Assembly: GCA_017411585.1 (NCBI GenBank)
Contig: JAFQPV010000150.1
Coordinates: 1-9,641, forward strand
Direction: 5' to 3'
DNA length: 9,641 bases
From: Clostridia bacterium
GTDB taxonomy: Bacteria; Bacillota; Clostridia; UBA1381; UMGS1253
The translations under genes were made by a program, and so were the position numbers. Below are positions 1 through 5,894 of this stretch, in pieces. Below the pieces are notes generated by a model that saw only the letters and a program-made list of their open reading frames with translations, made no database searches and was not told the DNA's origin. How positions within the stretch are numbered: position 1 is the first letter of the stretch; the number at the start of each line of letters is the position of its first letter.

Positions 1-300
1 CTGCACAACCACCTGCTAAATGTCAAAAGCGCCGAGGAAATCCACGCAAAGCTTGCCGACTTTTACAAAGGCAATAAGCTGATTACGGTGCATCCGTTTG
101 CAGAAAACTACGAGGAAGGCTTTATCGCGTCCAACACCCTGGATTCTAAGGATACCTTAGAAATTTTCGTTTGCGGTCACGATACGCAGACCGTGCTCAT
201 TTCCAGGTTTGACAACTTAGGCAAGGGTAGCTCCGGCGCGGCGGTAGAATGTATGAACATTATGCTCGGTCTTGCGCCGGAAACCGGATTGGAGGTTTAA
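1..300 (+). CDS. argC: N-acetyl-gamma-glutamyl-phosphate reductase, C-terminal part (5' end outside window)
   Basis: ArgC reduces N-acetylglutamyl phosphate to N-acetylglutamate semialdehyde with NADPH in the cytosol, the third step of the acetylated ornithine pathway. Frame 1 is open from base 1 to a TAA at 298-300 and gives the last 99 residues; the nucleotide-binding domain and catalytic Cys lie upstream of the window. The recognisable block is the C-terminal signature RFDNLGKGSSGAAVECMNIM (residues ~69-88 of the visible part). Its GAAV.xMNxMLG form resembles the short (type 2, about 310 residue) ArgC proteins rather than the longer type; this subtype call is from memory of the family. An ATG at base 88 lies inside the domain and is not a gene start. 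The last codons contain the argJ ribosome site, so the two genes are probably translationally coupled. Identity is well supported by the motif and by the following argJ-argB. Confidence 0.93.
   Translation: MHNHLLNVKSAEEIHAKLADFYKGNKLITVHPFAENYEEGFIASNTLDSKDTLEIFVCGHDTQTVLISRFDNLGKGSSGAAVECMNIMLGLAPETGLEV
291..296 (+). promoter_or_regulatory. argJ ribosome binding site inside argC
   Basis: GGAGGT at 291-296, seven bases before the argJ ATG at 304, lies within the last codons of argC. It fixes the argJ start and implies that ribosomes finishing argC can reinitiate on argJ. Confidence 0.85.
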
Positions 301-303
301 ATT

Positions 304-1521
304 ATGCACAAAATTATCGAGGGCGGCGTATGTGCACCGCAGGGCTTCAAAGCAGCGGGCGTACACGCAGGCATCCGCAAAAATAAAACAAAGAAGGATT
401 TATCCTTAATCGTCAGCGATGTGCGCGCGGCAGCCGCCGGCGTGTACACGCAAAACCTTGTTAAGGGTGCGCCGATTTATGTGACGCAGAAAAATATCGC
501 CGACGGCTATGCGCAGGCTGTGATTTGTAACAGCGGTAACGCAAACACCTGTAATGCCAACGGCATTGAAATTGCTGAAAAAATGTGTGCGCTTGTAGAA
601 GATGCGGTTGGTATCAAAGCAAGTGACGTTATTGTGGCGTCGACCGGCGTTATCGGTCAGCCTTTAGACATTGCGCCGATTGAAAATGCAATGCCGGCAC
701 TAAAAAGTGCGCTTTCCGGCGATGGTAGCGATGCGGCGGCAGAAGGCATTATGACCACCGATCTTGCCAAAAAGGAAATTGCAGTTTCCTTTGAAATCGG
801 CGGCAAAGAATGCAGAATTGGCGGTATTGCCAAGGGCTCGGGTATGATTCATCCGAATATGGCAACCATGCTCGTGTTCGTAACGACAGATGTGGCGATT
901 GCGCCGGCGCTTTTGCAAAAGGCACTTTCCGAGGATATCCTCGATTCTTTTAATATGATTAGTGTGGACAGAGATACCTCCACAAACGATACGGTTTGCA
1001 TTATGGCAAACGGTATGGCGGGCAACGAAATGATTACCGCCGAGGGCGCAGATTTTGATGCGTTTAAAAAAGCACTTGCAGCTGTAACGGTATACCTGTG
1101 CCGCGCCATCGCTAAAGACGGCGAGGGTGCAACGAAGCTGTTAGAGTGCCACGTCAAGGGCGCAAAGGACAAGCAGAGCGCAAGAACAGTTGCAAAGAGC
1201 GTGATTTGCTCTTCGTTGTTTAAGGCGGCAATGTTCGGCGCGGATGCAAACTGGGGCAGAATTTTATGTGCCATCGGTTACAGCGGCGCAGATGTAGATG
1301 TAAATAAGGTTTGTGTATCGCTTGGCTCCGTAAAGGGCGAGATTCTCGTTTGTAAAAATGGCAGCGGCGTTGATTTTTCTGAGGAGAAGGCGAAGGAAGT
1401 GCTTTCCGAAAAGGAAATTGACATAAACATCGCCTTGGGTGACGGTGAAGCCTGTGCAGATGCTTGGGGCTGCGACTTAACCTACGATTATGTGAAAATC
1501 AACGGCGACTACAGAACTTGA
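304..1521 (+). CDS. argJ: Glutamate N-acetyltransferase (ornithine acetyltransferase)
   Basis: ArgJ moves the acetyl group from N-acetylornithine to glutamate, releasing ornithine and regenerating N-acetylglutamate; some members also use acetyl-CoA. At 405 residues it has normal family length. The self-cleavage motif KGSGMIHPNMATM sits at residues 177-189, with Thr188 as the expected nucleophile and new N-terminus of the beta chain after autoproteolysis. The oxyanion-hole pair Thr114-Gly115 (STGVIG) is present, as are FGADANWGRI (311-320) and the C-terminal KINGDYRT, which supplies the active-site Asn400 and Thr405. The start at 304 follows a GGAGGT site by seven bases and argC's stop by three. 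Nothing looks broken. Whether the enzyme is mono- or bifunctional cannot be read from sequence; no argA is visible in the window. Confidence 0.97.
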   Translation: MHKIIEGGVCAPQGFKAAGVHAGIRKNKTKKDLSLIVSDVRAAAAGVYTQNLVKGAPIYVTQKNIADGYAQAVICNSGNANTCNANGIEIAEKMCALVEDAVGIKASDVIVASTGVIGQPLDIAPIENAMPALKSALSGDGSDAAAEGIMTTDLAKKEIAVSFEIGGKECRIGGIAKGSGMIHPNMATMLVFVTTDVAIAPALLQKALSEDILDSFNMISVDRDTSTNDTVCIMANGMAGNEMITAEGADFDAFKKALAAVTVYLCRAIAKDGEGATKLLECHVKGAKDKQSARTVAKSVICSSLFKAAMFGADANWGRILCAIGYSGADVDVNKVCVSLGSVKGEILVCKNGSGVDFSEEKAKEVLSEKEIDINIALGDGEACADAWGCDLTYDYVKINGDYRT

Positions 1522-1540
1522 CTTTTTCCTATAAATATTG

Positions 1541-1548
1541 AAAGGCGG
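1541..1548 (+). promoter_or_regulatory. argB ribosome binding site
   Basis: AAAGGCGG at 1541-1548, one mismatch from the consensus, ends eight bases before ATG 1557. It favours 1557 over the in-frame ATG at 1569. It lies in the 35 bp argJ-argB spacer, which is otherwise AT-rich and shows no hairpin. Confidence 0.7.
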
Positions 1549-1556
1549 AAAAGAAA

Positions 1557-2408
1557 ATGAGTATATCGATGAACGATCGTGCGCAAATTTTAACTGAGGC
1601 ACTGCCCTACATACAAAAATACAACAACAAAATTCTCGTTGTGAAATACGGCGGTAACGCTATGATTAACGATGAATTGAAGGAAGCCGTTATGGGCGAT
1701 ATCGTGCTTTTGTCCTTAATTGGCATTAAGGTTGTGCTTGTGCACGGCGGCGGTCCGGAAATTTCACAGATGCTGACCAAAATCGGCAAGGAAAGCAAAT
1801 TTGTGGACGGTCTTCGTGTAACCGACGAAGAAACTGTAGACATCGTGCAAATGGTGCTCTCCGGCAAATTAAACAAGGGTCTTGTTAACCTTATGCACAT
1901 GAAAGGCGGCAAGGCAATCGGCCTTTGCGGTGCAGACGGGCATATGATTGAGGCAACGATGAAGGACGAGCGCCTCGGCTTTGTCGGCGAAATTACAAAC
2001 ATCAATACCCAACCGATTTTAGATGTGCTTGATGCCGGCTATATCCCGGTCATCTCCACTGTTGGATGCGATGATGAAGGTAATATTTACAACATCAATG
2101 CAGATACAGCCGCAGCAAAGATTGCAGGTGCGCTGCAGGCAGAGGGCTTTATTTCCATGACGGACATTCCGGGCCTTTTGATGGACAAGGAGGATGAATC
2201 CACCCTCATTCGCAAGGTCAATGTCAGCGAAGCACCGCAGCTTGTCAGCCAGGGCATTATCTCCGGCGGTATGATTCCGAAGGTGGAATGCTGTATCGAA
2301 GCGATTCGCCAGGGCGTAAAGCGCGTGTTTATTATTGATGGCAGAGTTCCGCACTCGATACTTATTGAAGTACTAACCGATGAGGGTATCGGCACAATGT
2401 TCTTTTAA
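1557..2408 (+). CDS. argB: Acetylglutamate kinase, arginine-sensitive type
   Basis: ArgB phosphorylates N-acetylglutamate with ATP, the committed step in pathways that recycle acetyl groups through ArgJ. It is 283 residues of the amino-acid-kinase fold. Visible motifs are VKYGGNAM (29-36, Lys30 for phosphoryl transfer), the glycine loop VHGGGPEIS (62-70), substrate-binding GLRVTD (85-90, Arg87), YNINAD (178-183) and GGMIPKV (237-243, Lys242). An N-terminal helix of about 25 residues precedes the core (ILTEALPYIQKY), and the C-terminus reads VPHSILIEVLTDEGIGTMFF. Both are marks of the hexameric, arginine-inhibited kinases such as those of Thermotoga and Pseudomonas, and fit feedback control at this step; the inhibition itself is inferred. 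The gene is followed two bases after its stop by a long palindrome, so transcription may weaken or end here. Confidence 0.97.
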   Translation: MSISMNDRAQILTEALPYIQKYNNKILVVKYGGNAMINDELKEAVMGDIVLLSLIGIKVVLVHGGGPEISQMLTKIGKESKFVDGLRVTDEETVDIVQMVLSGKLNKGLVNLMHMKGGKAIGLCGADGHMIEATMKDERLGFVGEITNINTQPILDVLDAGYIPVISTVGCDDEGNIYNINADTAAAKIAGALQAEGFISMTDIPGLLMDKEDESTLIRKVNVSEAPQLVSQGIISGGMIPKVECCIEAIRQGVKRVFIIDGRVPHSILIEVLTDEGIGTMFF

Positions 2409-2409
2409 T

Positions 2410-2513
2410 TTTTAACGGTAAATTTGGCGCAATACTTCGTTAGAATGCTCGCGCATACCAATGTATAGCGCTGCGCTTCTGCCTCGTCTTGCATCCAAAT
2501 TTCCTCGTTAAAA
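2410..2513. repeat. ~104 bp imperfect palindromic element immediately after argB
   Basis: The two ends are exact inverse copies: TTTTAACG at 2410-2417 and CGTTAAAA at 2506-2513. Further in, AAATTTGG (2420-2427) pairs with CCAAATTT (2495-2502). The centre is a tight hairpin: GCGCATAC (2451-2458), loop CAAT (2459-2462), then GTAT-A-GCGC (2463-2471) with one bulged A. Between these, partial matches (AGAATGC against GCTTCT) continue the symmetry, so the whole stretch can fold into one long stem in RNA or DNA. No U-run follows the hairpin as in a classical intrinsic terminator. It may be a small palindromic mobile element (MITE-like), or a processing or attenuation structure between argB and argD. 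No tRNA-like or T-box sequence was recognised. Confidence 0.75.
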
Positions 2514-2523
2514 CGGTTGAATA

Positions 2524-2640
2524 CAAAAAACTAAAATCAGCATCTGATGTGGCATTTTGCTTGTAGGGCAAGGCGGCTGCGGACGCATAATACTCCTGTA
2601 TACGCAGATGCACACAATGCAGCAATACAAAAAAACGACC
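2524..2640. repeat. 117 bp direct repeat, copy 1
   Basis: This copy matches 2652-2768 base for base without gaps, with eight substitutions that I could count (about 93% identity). It begins with C-A6-CTAAAATCAG, contains the short palindrome ATCAG-CAT-CTGAT within a wider AAAAT...ATTTT symmetry (2532-2557 region), and then a GC-rich second half with paired GCTGCG...TGCAGC ends. An 11 bp spacer (2641-2651) separates the copies. Open frames of 61 and 81 codons on the opposite strand run through the repeats but look like chance. Tandem copies of a structured, non-coding unit suggest a dispersed intergenic repeat family. Confidence 0.85.
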
Positions 2641-2651
2641 AATATTACATG

Positions 2652-2768
2652 CAAAAAACTAAAATCAGCATCTGATGTGGCATTTTGCTTGTAGTGCAAG
2701 GCGGCTGCGGACGCATAATGCTCCTGTATATGCGGACGCACACAACGCAGCAATACAACAAAATGACC
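2652..2768. repeat. 117 bp direct repeat, copy 2
   Basis: Second copy, offset exactly 128 bp from copy 1. Differences are mainly transitions. In this copy GCTGCG and CGCAGC form a perfect inverted pair around an inner GCATA...TATGC pair, so the second half can fold into a two-part stem. A short stretch after it (CAGAAACTAAAATAG, from 2771) resembles the first bases of the repeat and may be the remnant of a third copy, just ahead of the argD ribosome site. Confidence 0.85.
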
Positions 2769-2794
2769 ATCAGAAACTAAAATAGAGAAGTTCT

Positions 2795-2800
2795 GGTGAT
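2795..2800 (+). promoter_or_regulatory. argD ribosome binding site
   Basis: GGTGAT at 2795-2800 matches the extended anti-Shine-Dalgarno partner (AAGGAGGTGAT) at its 3' half and stands five bases before ATG 2806. It supports that start. I found no convincing promoter in the 397 bp gap; both repeats carry TTGTAG and CATAAT 19 bases apart, which is too loose a match to call. Confidence 0.6.
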
Positions 2801-2805
2801 ACTAT

Positions 2806-3963
2806 ATGACAACTTTTGAAAAAGATAATCAGTATATCATGCATACCTATGGGCGTTTCGATTTGTGCTTGGTGAGCGGTAAGGGTTCAACGCTTAAAGA
2901 CGAGAACGGCAAGGAATACATCGATTTTGGTACGGGTATTGCGGTAAATACATTTGGTGTGAGCGATGAGGCGTGGAATGCAGCCGTTACGGCGCAGATT
3001 GCAAAGCTTGCGCACACATCGAATCTATATTATACAGAGCCGTGTGCAAACTTAGCAGAAATGCTCTGCAAGAAAACCGGTATGGCAAAGGTGTTTTTCT
3101 CCAACTCCGGCGCAGAGGCAAACGAGTGTGCCATTAAGGCGGCGCGTAAGTACGGCACGGACAAGGACGAAAATAAAAATGAGATTATCACGCTGGTCAA
3201 CAGCTTTCACGGCAGAACGGTAACGACCCTGTCTGCAACAGGTCAGGACGTATTCCATAAAAGCTTCACGCCGTTTACGGAAGGCTTTGTCTACACACCG
3301 GCAAACGATTGTGATGCCCTTTTGGAAAAAATAAATTCCCATACGGCAGCGATTATGATTGAAACCGTACAGGGCGAGGGCGGTGTCATGCCGCTTTCTG
3401 ACGAGTTTATGGCATGCATTGAAAAAATCACCACTGAAAATGATATTTTACTTGTAATCGATGAAGTACAGACCGGCAACGGCAGAACAGGACAGCTTTA
3501 CTCTTATATGGATACTTGCCTTACGCCGGATATTGTATCTACGGCGAAGGGGCTTGCGGGCGGTCTGCCGCTCGGCGCAACGATGTTTAACGAAAAGCTA
3601 AAGGAAATTCTGCCACCGAGTACACATGGCTCTACCTTTGGCGGCAATCCGGTATGCTGCGCAGGTGCGCTGAGTATTTTGGAACGCATTGACGATGCGC
3701 TGTTAAGCCAGGTGCGCGAAAAGAGTGCATACATTGTTGAAAAGTTAAACGCGATTCAAGGTGTAAAATCCGTATCGGGCAAGGGCTTTATGCTTGGCAT
3801 TGAAACGAAAAAGAGCGCAGGCGACATTGTAAAGGCCTGCATGGAAAAGGGTTTACTCGTGCTCACGGCAAAGACAAAGGTTCGTCTTTTGCCGGCACTG
3901 AATATATCATATGCAGAAATAGACAAGGGTCTTGAAATCTTAAAAGGAGTGATAGAAGCATGA
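2806..3963 (+). CDS. argD: Acetylornithine aminotransferase
   Basis: ArgD is a PLP enzyme of the class III (subgroup II) aminotransferases that converts N-acetylglutamate semialdehyde plus glutamate to N-acetylornithine and 2-oxoglutarate. The 385-residue length is typical. Visible are the phosphate-binding SNSGAEANE (99-107), NSFHGRT (132-138, ring-stacking Phe135), the cofactor Asp in VIDEVQTGNGRTG (218-229, Asp219), Schiff-base Lys248 in STAKGLAGGLPLGA, and HGSTFGGNPV (274-283); Arg360 in VRLLP should hold the substrate carboxylate. ArgD proteins may also serve as succinyl-diaminopimelate aminotransferase in lysine synthesis, a possible link to the DapF domain at the end of the cluster, but nothing here proves that. 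It ends in ATGA, overlapping argF by four bases. Confidence 0.96.
   Translation: MTTFEKDNQYIMHTYGRFDLCLVSGKGSTLKDENGKEYIDFGTGIAVNTFGVSDEAWNAAVTAQIAKLAHTSNLYYTEPCANLAEMLCKKTGMAKVFFSNSGAEANECAIKAARKYGTDKDENKNEIITLVNSFHGRTVTTLSATGQDVFHKSFTPFTEGFVYTPANDCDALLEKINSHTAAIMIETVQGEGGVMPLSDEFMACIEKITTENDILLVIDEVQTGNGRTGQLYSYMDTCLTPDIVSTAKGLAGGLPLGATMFNEKLKEILPPSTHGSTFGGNPVCCAGALSILERIDDALLSQVREKSAYIVEKLNAIQGVKSVSGKGFMLGIETKKSAGDIVKACMEKGLLVLTAKTKVRLLPALNISYAEIDKGLEILKGVIEA
3944..3949 (+). promoter_or_regulatory. argF ribosome binding site inside argD
   Basis: AAGGAG at 3944-3949 lies ten bases before the argF ATG at 3960, within the last argD codons. With the ATGA stop-start overlap it indicates coupled translation of argD and argF. 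Confidence 0.75.
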
Positions 3964-4865
3964 AGCATTTATTAAAGCTTTCCGATTGGTCTACACAAGA
4001 CATTATCGACACGCTCAACCTGGCAGATCAGCTCAAATACGAAAAGAAAAACGGCATTGCCCATAAGCACTTGGAAGGCAAGACGCTCGGTATGATTTTT
4101 GAAAAATCGTCCACAAGAACGCGTGTTTCCTTCGAGGTGGGTATGTACGAGCTCGGCGGTCATCCGTTGTTCTTAAGCTCGAACGATTTGCAGATTGGCC
4201 GCGGCGAGCCGGTAGAGGATACGGCAAGAGTGCTTTCGAGATTTATCGACGGCATTATGATTCGTACCTATACACAAAAAGAGGTTGAGGATTTAGCAAG
4301 CTATGGCTCCATCCCGGTTATCAACGGTCTGACAGATTATGCACATCCGTGTCAGGTATTGGCAGACTTAATGACTATCCGTGAACATAAAACACTTTTG
4401 GAAGGCTTGAAGCTTTGCTTCATCGGTGACGGTAACAATATGGCCAACTCCTTAATCGTCGGCGGTATTAAGATGGGCATGGAAGTAGCGATTGCTTGCC
4501 CGGGCGACTATAAGCCGGATGCTGCGCTTATGAAGTGGGCGAGTGAAAACGGCAAGTTTACCTGCACAGACAACATTTTAGAGGCTGCAAAGGATGCGGA
4601 TGTGCTTTACACAGATGTATGGGCTTCGATGGGACAGGAAGCAGAAGCGAACGAAAGAAAGAAAATCTTTAAGGATTATCAGATTAATAACAGTGTAATG
4701 GCAGTGGCAAAGTCGGATGCAATGGTACTGCACTGCTTGCCGGCACATCGCGGCGAGGAAATCACCGCAGAGGTGTTTGAAGCACATGCCAACGAGATTT
4801 TCGACGAAGCAGAAAACAGACTGCACGCCCAAAAGGCCGTGCTGGTAAAGTGCATGGGAGATTGA
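3960..4865 (+). CDS. argF: Ornithine carbamoyltransferase
   Basis: This enzyme transfers the carbamoyl group from carbamoyl phosphate to ornithine, giving citrulline. It is 301 residues, normal for the anabolic trimeric family. The carbamoyl-phosphate loop SSTRTR is at residues 50-55, HPCQ at 129-132, and the second catalytic signature HCLPAHRG at 258-265 with Cys259. The ornithine-specific loop DVWASMGQE (219-227, the SMG motif) separates it from aspartate, putrescine and acetylornithine carbamoyltransferases. All key residues are intact, in contrast to the next two genes. Its start overlaps the argD stop, and carA begins two bases after its own stop, so the enzyme is made alongside its presumed carbamoyl-phosphate source. 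Confidence 0.97.
   Translation: MKHLLKLSDWSTQDIIDTLNLADQLKYEKKNGIAHKHLEGKTLGMIFEKSSTRTRVSFEVGMYELGGHPLFLSSNDLQIGRGEPVEDTARVLSRFIDGIMIRTYTQKEVEDLASYGSIPVINGLTDYAHPCQVLADLMTIREHKTLLEGLKLCFIGDGNNMANSLIVGGIKMGMEVAIACPGDYKPDAALMKWASENGKFTCTDNILEAAKDADVLYTDVWASMGQEAEANERKKIFKDYQINNSVMAVAKSDAMVLHCLPAHRGEEITAEVFEAHANEIFDEAENRLHAQKAVLVKCMGD
4856..4860 (+). promoter_or_regulatory. carA ribosome binding site (decides the start)
   Basis: GGGAG at 4856-4860, seven bases before ATG 4868, places the carA start there. An in-frame ATG at 4850 would overlap argF, add MHGRLI ahead of the normal family start, and put the site inside the coding region. Confidence 0.8.
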
Positions 4866-4867
4866 TT

Positions 4868-5893
4868 ATGAAAGCTTATATTGTATTGGAAAACGGACAG
4901 ATTTTTGAAGGCAAGCGCTTCGGTGCGGAAGGCGATGCAATCGGAGAGTTGGTGTTTACCACAACGATGGGCAGTTATATGGAAACGCTGACCGATCCGT
5001 GCTACTATGGACAGATTGTACTGCAGACCTTCCCGCTGATTGGCAACTACGGTATTGTGACGCAGGACATTTCAAGCGACAAGGTGCAGGTTGCAGGTTA
5101 TGTGATTCGTGACCTTTGTGAAGCACCGTCCAACTTCCGCTGCGAAGGCGATTTGGATAGCTTCTTAAAGAAGCAAGGTGTTGTCGGTATCTATGGTGTT
5201 GACACACGTGAACTGACACGCATCATCCGTGAAAACGGTGTAATGACAGCGAAGATTATGTCGGAAAAGCCGACAAATGCAGAAATGACATATGAAATCC
5301 GCAGCGCAGTGCAGGCGGTAGCAACCGGTGAGGCAAAAGAATATAAGGCAGAAAATGCAAAGTATAATGTGGCTGTGCTGAATTTGGGCGCAACACAGGG
5401 CATTGCAGATGCGCTTGTAAAGCGCGGCTGTAATGTGTGCGAGTTGCCGTACGATACAGTGGCGGACAAGCTTTTAAGCTTCGATGCGCTGGTGCTTTCT
5501 GCAGGTCCGGGTGATCCGGCGGAAAATGTTGATGTCATTAAGACGGTCGGTGCAGTATTCGGTAAGCTGCCGATTTTCGGTATAGGACTTGGACACCAAG
5601 TGCTGGCACTTGCAGCCGGTGCGAAAACCGAGAAGCTAAAGGTCGGTCACCGTGGTGCAAACGTACCGGTGCGCGACATCAACGGCGGCAGAGTGTATAT
5701 TACGGCGCAGAATCACGGTTATGCAGTCATAAATGATACACTGCCGGCAGAGGCAAAGCTGATATTTGAAAATGCGAACGATAAAACCTGCGAAGGTGTG
5801 GAATATGAAGGTAAGAAGGCCTTCTCCATTCAGTTCCAGCCGGAACGCACCGCATTTTTGTACGATAAATTTATTGAGATGGTAGGTGAATGA
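4868..5893 (+). CDS. carA: Carbamoyl-phosphate synthase small subunit with degenerate glutaminase site
   Basis: CarA normally hydrolyses glutamine and channels ammonia to CarB. The 341 residues show the N-terminal small domain (DPCYYGQIV and FPLIGNYG around 43-60, VDTRELTRIIR near 115-125) and a class I glutamine-amidotransferase fold: AGPGDP (212-217), GLGHQ (240-244), GHRGAN and AQNHGYAV. The catalytic residues are missing. The nucleophile motif GICLGHQ reads GIGLGHQ, with Gly240 (codon GGA) for E. coli Cys269; the HPE motif reads QPE, with Gln324 for His353. The loop after QPE is about six residues shorter than usual, GxKxNIxR reads GATQGIAD (174-181), and glutamine-contacting Ser47 is Cys45. 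Glu326 and Gln244 remain. The reading frame is intact and the fold well kept, so this looks like a maintained, glutaminase-dead subunit and not a decaying pseudogene. carB follows one base after its stop. Confidence 0.92.
   Translation: MKAYIVLENGQIFEGKRFGAEGDAIGELVFTTTMGSYMETLTDPCYYGQIVLQTFPLIGNYGIVTQDISSDKVQVAGYVIRDLCEAPSNFRCEGDLDSFLKKQGVVGIYGVDTRELTRIIRENGVMTAKIMSEKPTNAEMTYEIRSAVQAVATGEAKEYKAENAKYNVAVLNLGATQGIADALVKRGCNVCELPYDTVADKLLSFDALVLSAGPGDPAENVDVIKTVGAVFGKLPIFGIGLGHQVLALAAGAKTEKLKVGHRGANVPVRDINGGRVYITAQNHGYAVINDTLPAEAKLIFENANDKTCEGVEYEGKKAFSIQFQPERTAFLYDKFIEMVGE
5884..5889 (+). promoter_or_regulatory. carB ribosome binding site inside carA
   Basis: AGGTGA at 5884-5889 lies in the last carA codons, five bases before ATG 5895. 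carA stops at 5893, leaving one base between the genes, so translation is almost certainly coupled. Confidence 0.75.
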
Positions 5894-5894
5894 T

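Noticed and set aside
849..1274. 141-codon minus-strand open frame opposite argJ, and similar ones opposite argB, argD, argF, carA and carB
   Set aside because: Antisense shadows of well-identified genes, with no ribosome sites and low-complexity Ser/Ala-rich translations.
2692..2725. Promoter within repeat copy 2 (TTGTAG, 19 bases, CATAAT)
   Set aside because: Poor -35 match and long spacing; the same string occurs in copy 1 as part of the repeat, so it is not specific evidence for an argD promoter.
2440..2753. Two minus-strand open frames (61 and 81 codons) in the argB-argD gap, with similar peptide stretches
   Set aside because: They run through the non-coding direct repeats, which explains their similarity; no ribosome site or recognisable protein, and the frames differ between copies.
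2524..2768. CRISPR array
   Set aside because: Repeats are 117 bp with an 11 bp spacer and only two copies, unlike CRISPR repeats of about 25-40 bp with similar-sized spacers.
2409..2805. T-box or other riboswitch ahead of argD
   Set aside because: I saw no T-box consensus or known riboswitch core; the structure is explained by the palindrome and direct repeats.
4850..4867. Earlier in-frame ATG for carA at 4850
   Set aside because: It would overlap argF, add residues absent from the family N-terminus and bury the good GGGAG site that serves ATG 4868.
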